Source: a bacterium (GTDB taxonomy: Bacteria; Chloroflexota; Dormibacteria; UBA8260; Bog-877). From it: a stretch of DNA of 23,281 nucleotides. The notes beneath the pieces are model-generated. The model saw only the letters and a program-made list of their open reading frames with translations, was not told the origin of the DNA and did no database searches. Numbering within the stretch: position 1 is the stretch's first letter; every line of letters begins with the position of its first letter. The position numbers and the translations under genes are program-made. Positions 7,265 to 13,687 of the stretch are shown piece after piece. The stretch is taken from assembly GCA_021791345.1 (NCBI GenBank), contig JAJYWT010000113.1, positions 1 through 23,281 of the forward strand. The letters are read 5' to 3'.

Positions 7265-8020
7265 ATGGAGAGCGGGGCCGCAGATACCGACCGCCGGGAC
7301 TTCTCGGGCATCCGCCTGGATGATGCCGACTTTTCCGGAGCCCGCCTGCACAGCCCAAACTGCGAGCGTCTCACGATCACCGACGGCTGGCTGGTCAACG
7401 CCGACATCTCCGGCTATATCGAGGGCATGCGCGTCAATGGGGTCGAGGTCGGCCCCTTGGTGAGCGCCGAACTGGACCGCCGGTTCCCGCAGCGGGTGAA
7501 GCTCAGAGCCACCGACCCGGCAGGGCTGGCTGACGCTTGGACGATGCTGGAGGAGGTATGGCGCCAGACCATCGCCCGGGCCCGGCTGCTGCCGGAGGCG
7601 CGACTCCGCGAACGGGTGGACCAGGAGTGGAGTTTCCTGGAAACCCTGCGTCACCTGATCCTGGCCACCGACTGCTGGCTGGGGCGGATGGTCCTGCAGC
7701 TGGAGCGGCCCTACCATCCCTGGGGAGTGGCCGGCTCCTGGTTGACCGACCCGCGCGAACTCGGCATCGATCCTGACGCTGCCCCATCGTTCGACCAGGT
7801 GCTCCCGGTCTGGCGCGGACGGGCGGACTCCGTGCAGGAGACCATCGCGTCGGTCACCGCCGCCGAACTGGAGCGCCTGCTCACCCCCCCGGCCGCGCCC
7901 GGCCATCCCGACCATCCGGAGTCCATGCTCCACTGCTTGCACGTCATTCTCGACGAGTACTGGCTGCACAGCACCTACGCCAATCGCGATCTGGCCATCC
8001 TCGAGGGCCACCGGGGCTGA
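7265..8020 (+). CDS. DinB-family protein with N-terminal pentapeptide-repeat segment
   Basis: A 251-residue, probably cytoplasmic protein. Residues 12-50 are a short pentapeptide-repeat stretch (DFSGI, DDADFSGARL, then NADISG), a small right-handed beta-helix that usually serves as a binding surface. Residues ~85-245 form a DinB/YfiT-like four-helix bundle (DinB_2 type), a fold whose members often use a metal held by three His residues for thiol- or glutathione-dependent chemistry. Candidate ligands are His130 (ETLRHLI), His226 and His235 (HVILDEYWLH). The ATG at 7265 has no good Shine-Dalgarno; AAGAAT sits 6 nt upstream, a poor match to the leaderless pattern seen elsewhere. It is monocistronic and converges on the PRC-barrel gene. 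The reaction cannot be predicted. Confidence 0.88.
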   Translation: MESGAADTDRRDFSGIRLDDADFSGARLHSPNCERLTITDGWLVNADISGYIEGMRVNGVEVGPLVSAELDRRFPQRVKLRATDPAGLADAWTMLEEVWRQTIARARLLPEARLRERVDQEWSFLETLRHLILATDCWLGRMVLQLERPYHPWGVAGSWLTDPRELGIDPDAAPSFDQVLPVWRGRADSVQETIASVTAAELERLLTPPAAPGHPDHPESMLHCLHVILDEYWLHSTYANRDLAILEGHRG

Positions 8021-8045
8021 GGCGGTGGTGGCGAAGCCCACCGCC
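8021..8045. terminator. Hairpin between convergent genes, probable bidirectional terminator
   Basis: GGCGGTGG (8021-8028) and CCACCGCC (8038-8045) are a perfect 8-bp inverted repeat with a 9-nt loop. The repeat starts at the base after the DinB stop codon and ends 5 bp before the PRC-barrel stop. There is no T tract; the call rests on stem strength and placement between convergent genes. Confidence 0.55.
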
Positions 8046-8049
8046 CCGA

Positions 8050-8685
8050 TCACGAAGCCTGGGCCAGGTTCACCTCCGGCAGCGCCTGGACTTCCGCCTT
8101 GGAGAGGCTCACTTTGATGCCGTCCTGGGCACTCACCACCTGGGAGATGGGAATCGCCACCCGTTTGTGTCCCCACAGGTGACCTTCGTCCAGCAGCACA
8201 TGGGTCACCTTGTGGTCGGCGGGGTCGATCACGAGCCCCCGGACGCTGCCGATGGGCCCGTCGGTCGCCTCAACCTGCTCCCCCTTCCTCACCGTGACCT
8301 CACCGAGGGGGACCTTGTCGTACGTGATCGGAGCCGGGACCACGCCCCCGACACCGCCCATGCCGAGCCCGTAGTACGGCCACATCAGCACCTGTCCCGC
8401 GGGATATCCGGACTCGTCGTCGCCGGGCAGAAACTGGGTCTCCTCGGCCTCCGGCAGTCGATCGAACTCAGCCAGGGTACAGGCCAGGCGGAGCCCTGTC
8501 GCATCGTCCTCGGCCAGGGTCACGGGCACCAGCCTGGCGAGGCCCGCCCTGCCCTTGGGCTCCACCGAAAGGTGGGTCACCTGACGCTTCACCGGGTCCA
8601 TCACCACCCGGATCAGGTCGCCGCACACGCCGTCGGTGCATTGGACCTCGGCACCGATCTGAAAGCTGGTCGCTGGAGTGGTCAC
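8050..8685 (-). CDS. Protein with two PRC-barrel domains
   Basis: A 211-residue protein made of two PRC-barrel-like units: residues ~9-60 (VQCTDGVCGDLIRVVMDP) and ~132-185 (VEATDGPIGSVRGLVIDP). Each has a TDG-x-x-G start, an I/V-DP turn and a VTHL/VTHV strand, so internal duplication is plain. They are joined by a Gly/Pro/Tyr-rich linker (YYGLGMGGVGGVVPAP). PRC-barrels occur in photosynthetic reaction-centre H subunits, RimM and many stress proteins, and usually mediate protein or RNA binding; no enzymatic residues are visible. The start is the GTG at 8685 with a strong AGGAGG 12 nt upstream, longer spacing than usual. A TAGCAT box at 8762-8767 could supply its promoter. Confidence 0.88.
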   Translation of the reverse strand: MTTPATSFQIGAEVQCTDGVCGDLIRVVMDPVKRQVTHLSVEPKGRAGLARLVPVTLAEDDATGLRLACTLAEFDRLPEAEETQFLPGDDESGYPAGQVLMWPYYGLGMGGVGGVVPAPITYDKVPLGEVTVRKGEQVEATDGPIGSVRGLVIDPADHKVTHVLLDEGHLWGHKRVAIPISQVVSAQDGIKVSLSKAEVQALPEVNLAQAS

Positions 8686-8731
8686 GAGCTTGAGGCACCT
8701 CCTGGGACGGCGGACGGGCAGGACCGGACGG

Positions 8732-8752
8732 GGGCGCTGAACTCAAGCGCCC
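8732..8752. other. 7-bp inverted repeat in the leader of the PRC-barrel gene
   Basis: GGGCGCT (8732-8738) and AGCGCCC (8746-8752) flank a 7-nt loop. It lies between the end of the FAD oxidoreductase gene and the start of the PRC-barrel gene, both on the minus strand. It could terminate the upstream transcript or be a 5'-leader stem. No T tract follows. Confidence 0.35.
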
Positions 8753-8761
8753 GCACCTCCG

Positions 8762-8767
8762 ATGCTA
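8762..8767 (-). promoter_or_regulatory. Candidate -10 element TAGCAT for the PRC-barrel gene
   Basis: On the minus strand this reads TAGCAT, fitting TANNNT. It would start a leader of about 70 nt that contains the 8732-8752 hairpin and the AGGAGG ribosome site. No clear -35 is seen. Confidence 0.3.
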
Positions 8768-8830
8768 CGCGCAGCCGACCCCTTCCAGCGAAGGCATCCT
8801 CGGCGGCGCCGACCCGGACCGCCGCCCGGC

Positions 8831-10372
8831 TCAGGGCCGACGCTCCCGGCGGAGGTCGCGCAGCAGCGCCCGGGCGGCGAGCCGGCCGGAGGTGCCCAGA
8901 ATGCCGCCACTGGGGCTGGTCCCGGCGCCGCAGATGTAGAGCCCGCCGACTCCGGTGCGGTGCGAGGCGAGCTGGGGGGTGGGGCGCATCGCCCCCAGCT
9001 GGTCCAGGCTGAGATCCAGCTGCATCGGGTGCGCTCCCGGCCAGAGGCCGCCCAGCGACATCTCCTCAGGGGTCCTGAAGGCGATGCCCTTGATGCTGGC
9101 CCGCAGCCCCGGCGCGCGCGCCTCCAGCTCCGTGAGGGCCCGCTCGACGAACTCCTCGCGGCGGGCGTCCCAGCCTCCGCGAACTCGAAATGGGGTGGCT
9201 GGGCAGGCCAGGTAGATGGTGTGGTTCTCTGGCGGCGCCAGCGACGAGTCGATCGCCGAGGTGGTGAAGCAGTAGAGCGGCAGGGGGTCCGGCAGCTCCT
9301 CGTCCTCGGCTCTGACCCAGGCTCGCTCCAGGCTGCACAGGTCGTCGACCAGGCTCTGCAGTCCGTTCCAATCCCCTGGCCGGGAGCCGGGGTAGGCGGG
9401 CAGCGCCTCGGTCGCCAGATGGATCACCCCCTGGACCACGTTGCCGCTCCTGGTCGCCGCGAGATCGGCGGCGGTCCTGCCGTCGAGAGGAGGGGCGAGC
9501 AGCTGCAGCAGGGCGGTCCTGGGGTCGATCGCCGTGACCACCAGATCGGCCGCAAGCCGTTCGCCGGAGGTCAGCTCCACCGCCTCCACCCGGTCCCGGT
9601 TGGTCCGGATCATGGTCACCTCCGCGGCGCACCGCACCTCCCCGCCGAGGCGCTCGAGCCTGGTGGTCAGCGCGCTCACCAACCCCTGGGAGCCGCCGCG
9701 GGGGTGCCACTGCCCGAAGTGGTGGTAGGCCGACTGCCAGAAGCCGAACAGCGCTCCCCCGGGGATGCTCGGACCGACGGAACCGTGGGCCGCGAAGGCC
9801 GCCAGGGGTCCCCTGGTGAGATCCGAGAACAGCCGCCTCCGCAGCAGGGCACCGTAACCGCCCGCCACATCCCGCACCAGCTCCTTGCGCCCCGAGGAGC
9901 CCAGTTGGAGCGCTCCCCCCAAAACCCGGGGAAGCGTCCTGCCCGAGCGCTCGCCTCGAATCGAGGGCAGCACCCCGCGCATCACCATGTCCCCGGCGGC
10001 GATGAACCGGCGGTAGGGCTCGACGTCGCCGGGGCTCACCTCCGCGATCGACTCCAGGGTCTGTTCCAAGGAGCGATGGAAGCGCACCCGGCGCCCGTCC
10101 GCAAAGATGCCCACGGCGAAGGGGTCCATTTCCAGATACTCGAGCCCCACCGCACTGAGCTCGAGATCCTCCGGGATCGTGGTCATATTGATCAGGTTGT
10201 GGGCGACCGCATGGAGGTCGAAGCGGTAGCCGGGCACCAGCTCCTCGGTGCGGCAACCGCCGCCCGGGGTACCCTGGGCCTCCAGGACGGTCACCTCCAG
10301 CCCGGCACGGGCGAGGTAGCAGGCGGCTACCAGGCCGTTGTGCCCGGCTCCCACGACCACCACCCGGGTCAT
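8831..10372 (-). CDS. CrtI-like FAD-dependent oxidoreductase (phytoene-desaturase-related)
   Basis: A 513-residue flavoprotein of the phytoene desaturase/amine-oxidase superfamily, resembling the PYROXD2-like branch rather than a classical carotenoid CrtI. The dinucleotide-binding motif is VVVGAGHNGLVAACYLARAG (5-24), followed by VLEA. The family block GGGCRTEEL comes next. The C-terminal FAD motif is GLYICGAGTSPSGGI (about 475-489). The central substrate-binding region includes HPRGGSQGLVSAL. These enzymes desaturate, saturate or isomerise isoprenoid or fatty chains; the substrate here is unknown. It lies about 93 bp downstream of the methyltransferase gene on the same strand and may belong to the same transcript, which would fit a lipid-modifying role. 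A weak GGGG ribosome site precedes the ATG. Confidence 0.9.
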   Translation of the reverse strand: MTRVVVVGAGHNGLVAACYLARAGLEVTVLEAQGTPGGGCRTEELVPGYRFDLHAVAHNLINMTTIPEDLELSAVGLEYLEMDPFAVGIFADGRRVRFHRSLEQTLESIAEVSPGDVEPYRRFIAAGDMVMRGVLPSIRGERSGRTLPRVLGGALQLGSSGRKELVRDVAGGYGALLRRRLFSDLTRGPLAAFAAHGSVGPSIPGGALFGFWQSAYHHFGQWHPRGGSQGLVSALTTRLERLGGEVRCAAEVTMIRTNRDRVEAVELTSGERLAADLVVTAIDPRTALLQLLAPPLDGRTAADLAATRSGNVVQGVIHLATEALPAYPGSRPGDWNGLQSLVDDLCSLERAWVRAEDEELPDPLPLYCFTTSAIDSSLAPPENHTIYLACPATPFRVRGGWDARREEFVERALTELEARAPGLRASIKGIAFRTPEEMSLGGLWPGAHPMQLDLSLDQLGAMRPTPQLASHRTGVGGLYICGAGTSPSGGILGTSGRLAARALLRDLRRERRP

Positions 10373-10465
10373 CTCAGCCCCAAGCGCAGGTTTCGATCGG
10401 CCAGCCGGTCCGCCATCGCATCAGGGTGCGGGTCCGCTCACGCCGGCCGCGGACCAGCTGGCTAC

Positions 10466-11266
10466 TCAGGGCTTGGCCGCCGTCAGGATGGAGTAGCCGA
10501 GATGACCCTGGCGCACCTCCCGCAGCGCACTGGCGGCCATGTCCCGCGCGGTCTTCCAGTCCCCGCCGGGCCACTCGACCTTCTTGAGGGCGACCATCAG
10601 CGAGGCCGCCATCAGCTTGAGGCGGATCCCCTCCACCATCTCCACCAGCGCCTGGTCGTGGTTCTCGACCACCACCGAGCGCAGCCCGGCCTGGGTGAGG
10701 TGCGTACGGTAGGCGTCGACCGGCCCGGCGTCACCGACGCAGGCGACCCAGGCCAGAATCCCCTGGAGCTCGGGCGGCAGATCGCCGTTGCGGGTGAGGT
10801 CGCTGATCCCCACCATGCCGCCCTGGCGCAGCACCCTGGTCATCTCCAGGGCTGCGGTGGGCTTGTCCGGAAAGGTGCAGAAGGCGCACTCGCAGACGAC
10901 CGCGTCGAAGCTGGCCGGCGGGAAGGGCAGACCCTCGGCGTCCCCGATCTCAAACGAGACCAGGTGGGCGACCCCAGCGGCCTCCGCGGCGGCGGTCGCC
11001 CGCTCCACGTTGGCCGAGCTGAGGTCGACCCCGATGACCCGGCAGGAGAACCGCTGGGCCAGATGGATGGCGGACGTCCCCAGCCCGGCCGCCACGTCCA
11101 GCACCCGGTGCTGCGGTCCGAGCTCCAGCAGCCGACCCAGCCGTTCGGTGAGCTCCACCCCGCCGGGGTGGAAGCTCTCTCCAACCAGCAGCTTGGCGAG
11201 GTCATTGGAGTAGAGGTCGACGCAGCAGCTCTTGACCTCCTGCGGCGAGACGGGAACCTGACTCAC
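10466..11266 (-). CDS. Class I SAM-dependent methyltransferase coupled to the radical SAM gene
   Basis: A 266-residue Rossmann-fold methyltransferase. Motif I is VLDVAAGLGT (55-64), the acidic residue after beta-2 is Asp81 in VIGVDLS, and motif II is GDAEGLPF (108-115). Unusual cysteines occur near the N-terminus (Cys14-Cys15) and in VCECAFCTFPDK (Cys125, Cys127, Cys130). That Cys-rich block recurs in a bacterial methyltransferase group often auto-annotated as arsenite-methyltransferase-like, but the real substrate is not known. The GTG start at 11266 forms a GTGA overlap with the radical SAM stop and has GAGGAGGT 6 nt upstream. The frame stays open further upstream, but the extra sequence is only antiphase coding of the radical SAM gene. 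Context suggests a lipid or cofactor substrate. Confidence 0.9.
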   Translation of the reverse strand: MSQVPVSPQEVKSCCVDLYSNDLAKLLVGESFHPGGVELTERLGRLLELGPQHRVLDVAAGLGTSAIHLAQRFSCRVIGVDLSSANVERATAAAEAAGVAHLVSFEIGDAEGLPFPPASFDAVVCECAFCTFPDKPTAALEMTRVLRQGGMVGISDLTRNGDLPPELQGILAWVACVGDAGPVDAYRTHLTQAGLRSVVVENHDQALVEMVEGIRLKLMAASLMVALKKVEWPGGDWKTARDMAASALREVRQGHLGYSILTAAKP

Positions 11267-12831
11267 GCCGTCACCTCCTCGCTCGGGGCCGCCATCGGCA
11301 GCGGCGCGACCCGCGCCTCGGCGGTGGCAGCAGGCAGGTCGAACTTGAAGGTTATCGGCTCGGGCACGAACGGACGCTTCTCCCGCTTGGCGCGCTGGCG
11401 CCCCCGCTGACGGGCGGTCAGCTGGGCCCGCGCCTGCTCCCGGTAGCCGACTGTGTTGTACGAGCAGAAGGGGATCTGATGGCCATCGGGCAGGAGGAAC
11501 TCCTTGCAGCACTTCATCAGGTTCTTCTGGTTGAAGGTCCAGGGATCCATGAAATCCTGCAGCATCACCATGAACATCTTCTGACCGATCTCGCCCAGAT
11601 CCATCCCCGCCAGCCCACAGGACTCACAGGAGAGCGCGAACTCGGCCGCCGCCTTGTCACCTCCGGGCACCGCCGACGAGGACCAGAGCCCCTCCAATGC
11701 CTGCTTGATCTCCACATCCAGCTCGGGGAGCGCCCGGTTGGTCAGGTAGTCGAGGTAGTCCTCGACGTTCAGCAGCCGGGTCAGGGGGGTGACGATATCC
11801 CCCTCCACGAAGGCATAGGTGACCGAGTTGCAGGTGGGAAAGCAGCATGGCACCGGTACGAAGTCGCTGACCTTGAACAGGCCGGCGGTCTGCTCCTCCA
11901 CCCCCAGAAGGACATCGGGGATGGTCATCCGCTCCTTGGGGTCGTGCTCTCCGTGCCGGCCGGCGTGGAAGGCGGGCTGGAAGTTGATCCCCCGAACCGC
12001 CTTGTGCTTGAGGGCGAACTTGATGATCTCCCCCACCTCGTGGTCGTTGACCCCCTTCTCCACGGCCGGCACCAGCACCACCCCCAGCCCCGCCTCGGCC
12101 AGGCGGTCGAGCGCTCGCAGCTTCTCCTCCAGAATCTTCGGCTCACCCCGGATCACCTCGTAGGTGTGCTCCTCGAAGCCGTCGAACTGAAAGTAGATGG
12201 AGATCTTGAGCTCGGCCAAATCGGCCACGAACTGGTCGTCCCGAGCGATCCTCTTGCCGTTGGTGTTGAGCATCACGTGGCGGATGTCGCGCGCCTTGGC
12301 GGCCCGCAGCATCTCCACGATCTGGGGATGGATGCTGGGCTCACCCCCGGAGAACTGAACCACCTCCGGCCTGCCCTCGGTCCGCACCAGGTTGTCCAGG
12401 ATCTCCTCCACCTCCTCCAGGGTCAGGTTGAACCCCGGTCCGGCGTTGGCGAAGCAGAGCGGACAGTCCATGTTGCAGGCCGAGTTGACCTCGATGATCC
12501 CCAGGCAGGTGTGCTGCTGGTGGTCCGGGCAGAGCCCGCAGTCGTAGGGACAGCCCCGCTCGATCTCATGGTTGTGCTGCAGCGGGATGGTGCCCGGCTT
12601 GTTGTAGGCGGCGTTGCGGGCGTAGGCCCTGGCGTCGGCGTAGATCAACGCCTCCACCTCCCCGTGGTCGGGGCAGCGCTTGCGCATGTAGACCTTGTCG
12701 TCCCGGAGCAGGATCTTGGCGTCGATCACCCGCCGGCACTGCGGGCAGATGCTCCGGGTCAGCTCGTAGAAGATGTAGTCGGCGTCCTGCTTGACCCGAC
12801 TGGTGCTGGTGGCGGCGAGGATCTCGGTCAT
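11263..12831 (-). CDS. Radical SAM protein of the tetraether-lipid-synthase (Tes / MJ0619-like) family
   Basis: A 522-residue protein. The N-terminus has a rubredoxin/zinc-like site (Cys29-x2-Cys32 ... Cys53-PDHG). A first CX3CX2C lies at Cys94/98/101 and a second, in NSACNMDCPLCF, at Cys119/123/126; the second is the expected radical SAM cluster site. QFSGGEPSIHP (159-169) is the SAM-binding GGE region, and LNTNGKRIA follows. The C-terminus is Cys-rich: CCFPTC (329-334), CESC (402-405), MKCC (439-442) and DGHQIPFCSYN. This architecture matches the archaeal Tes/MJ0619 group, which joins lipid chains or methylates pterin, and its bacterial homologues. ATG at 12831 overlaps the CDP-alcohol transferase stop (ATGA) with GGGAG upstream. 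The exact reaction is inferred; a methylase role remains possible. Confidence 0.85.
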   Translation of the reverse strand: MTEILAATSTSRVKQDADYIFYELTRSICPQCRRVIDAKILLRDDKVYMRKRCPDHGEVEALIYADARAYARNAAYNKPGTIPLQHNHEIERGCPYDCGLCPDHQQHTCLGIIEVNSACNMDCPLCFANAGPGFNLTLEEVEEILDNLVRTEGRPEVVQFSGGEPSIHPQIVEMLRAAKARDIRHVMLNTNGKRIARDDQFVADLAELKISIYFQFDGFEEHTYEVIRGEPKILEEKLRALDRLAEAGLGVVLVPAVEKGVNDHEVGEIIKFALKHKAVRGINFQPAFHAGRHGEHDPKERMTIPDVLLGVEEQTAGLFKVSDFVPVPCCFPTCNSVTYAFVEGDIVTPLTRLLNVEDYLDYLTNRALPELDVEIKQALEGLWSSSAVPGGDKAAAEFALSCESCGLAGMDLGEIGQKMFMVMLQDFMDPWTFNQKNLMKCCKEFLLPDGHQIPFCSYNTVGYREQARAQLTARQRGRQRAKREKRPFVPEPITFKFDLPAATAEARVAPLPMAAPSEEVTA

Positions 12832-13556
12832 ATCACTCCCATGCTGGTTGCAGCCGATATTCGTGGTGATGAACTCAATCGGGGACCGCGCTGGGGGCGG
12901 CGCAGCGCCCGCGCCGCCACCAGGAGCTGGCAGCCCACCGAGAGCTGCCGGAACCACTGGGGCCGGGGGTAGTCCAGGGTCCGGCCCCGCTTGAAGTAGG
13001 CGACCGTGATCACGGCGGCGGGCAGCGTCCAGAGGCCGAGAGCCAAAGCCCGCAGCCATCGGGACGGCTCGTGGTGGAAGAGGAACCAGCTCCAGAACAC
13101 GCTGTCGGCGAGGCCGTCGGCGTAGGCGCCGAACGCCGTCACCCGGCTGCGCCGGGCGATCTGGCCGTCCAGGTAGTCGGTGGCCAGAGCCAGCGGGGCG
13201 GCCAGCCGGCTATGGGGCAGGAGCGCGGGCAGGTTCGCCCGCAGCAGGCTGAGGCGGTTGGCCCATCCCAGGAAGAGGTCCTGCTCGCCCAGCAGGCCGA
13301 GGTGGGTGATCCCCATGAGCCAGGTGAGCAGAGCCGCCCGGCGGTGGCCGGCCAACCCCAATCCGACCGCCAGGCCGCCGAGCTCCAGGGACGCGCGGGG
13401 GTGCCGGACCGCCTGCTCTCCCGAGCGCACCAGGCTGCGCCCGAGGAACCGGGCCCAGCCTCCCGCCGACCACCGGCTCTGAGCCAGCTCCAGAAGCAGC
13501 TGGTCCGTGAAGGCACGGCTCGACTCCGGGCGAACGATCGGGGGGCGCTGGGACAT
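12828..13556 (-). CDS. CDP-alcohol phosphatidyltransferase family membrane protein
   Basis: A 242-residue membrane protein, first gene of the minus-strand operon. The family signature is readable: Asp127-x2-Asp130-Gly131-x2-Ala134-Arg135, then Gly143-x3-Asp147-x3-Asp151. These are the metal-binding Asp residues that swap CMP for an alcohol in phospholipid head-group synthesis. The spacing between Arg135 and Gly143 is seven residues instead of the usual eight. The preceding ANRLSLLRANLPALL (99-113) matches the family's first amphipathic segment. About 95 extra N-terminal residues with hydrophobic stretches precede the core. The ATG at 13556 diverges from glcD across 117 bp. It probably makes a phospholipid head group for the lipid acted on by the next gene; head-group identity cannot be read from sequence. 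Confidence 0.87.
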   Translation of the reverse strand: MSQRPPIVRPESSRAFTDQLLLELAQSRWSAGGWARFLGRSLVRSGEQAVRHPRASLELGGLAVGLGLAGHRRAALLTWLMGITHLGLLGEQDLFLGWANRLSLLRANLPALLPHSRLAAPLALATDYLDGQIARRSRVTAFGAYADGLADSVFWSWFLFHHEPSRWLRALALGLWTLPAAVITVAYFKRGRTLDYPRPQWFRQLSVGCQLLVAARALRRPQRGPRLSSSPRISAATSMGVI

Positions 13557-13658
13557 GGTCTTAGCTACATTCGCACCGGGTGGCCAAACGGTTCACCCTC
13601 ACGACCGCCCGCCTCGGCCGACCCCGGACTCCTGGGAGTGGCCTCGCCGCAATCGGTG

Positions 13659-13687
13659 GCATAGGATGCAGGGGTGGCATCCTATGC
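13659..13687. promoter_or_regulatory. Perfect 11-bp inverted repeat overlapping the glcD -10 element and start codon
   Basis: GCATAGGATGC (13659-13669) and GCATCCTATGC (13677-13687) are exact reverse complements separated by AGGGGTG. The left arm contains the TAGGAT -10 hexamer and the spacer contains the GTG start. A dimeric regulator bound here would block transcription initiation; alternatively the right arm lies in coding sequence and is constrained only by chance. GntR or LysR control of glycolate genes is common, but no such regulator is encoded next to it. Confidence 0.6.
13662..13667 (+). promoter_or_regulatory. -10 element TAGGAT of a probable leaderless glcD promoter
   Basis: TAGGAT ends 6 nt before the GTG at 13674, the same geometry as at 4515 and 23226. 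No Shine-Dalgarno precedes the GTG and no clear -35 is visible. Confidence 0.6.

Noticed and set aside
5458..8176. Two long minus-strand open frames (5458-6783 and 6842-8176)
   Set aside because: They are antisense to the disulfide oxidoreductase and DinB genes; composition is that of shadow frames and no domain is seen.
10374..10574. 66-codon open frame between the methyltransferase and FAD oxidoreductase genes
   Set aside because: It mostly overlaps the methyltransferase 3' end in another frame and has no ribosome site or recognisable domain.
8762..11410. 882-codon open frame on the plus strand
   Set aside because: It runs antisense to the FAD oxidoreductase and methyltransferase genes, has no recognisable domain and is rich in Gly, Pro, Arg, His and Gln, as expected from a high-GC shadow frame.
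11267..11512. N-terminal extension of the methyltransferase upstream of 11266
   Set aside because: The extension overlaps the end of the radical SAM gene out of frame, is low-complexity, and the GTG at 11266 has a strong Shine-Dalgarno and a GTGA overlap.
11479..12972. 497-codon open frame on the plus strand
   Set aside because: Antisense to the radical SAM gene, whose Cys motifs and GGE site are unambiguous; the plus frame has no domain or ribosome site.
12832..13059. N-terminal extension of the radical SAM protein to 13059
   Set aside because: The 76 added residues are Ala/Gly/Pro/Arg-rich antiphase sequence of the CDP-alcohol transferase gene; the ATG at 12831 has GGGAG upstream and an ATGA overlap.
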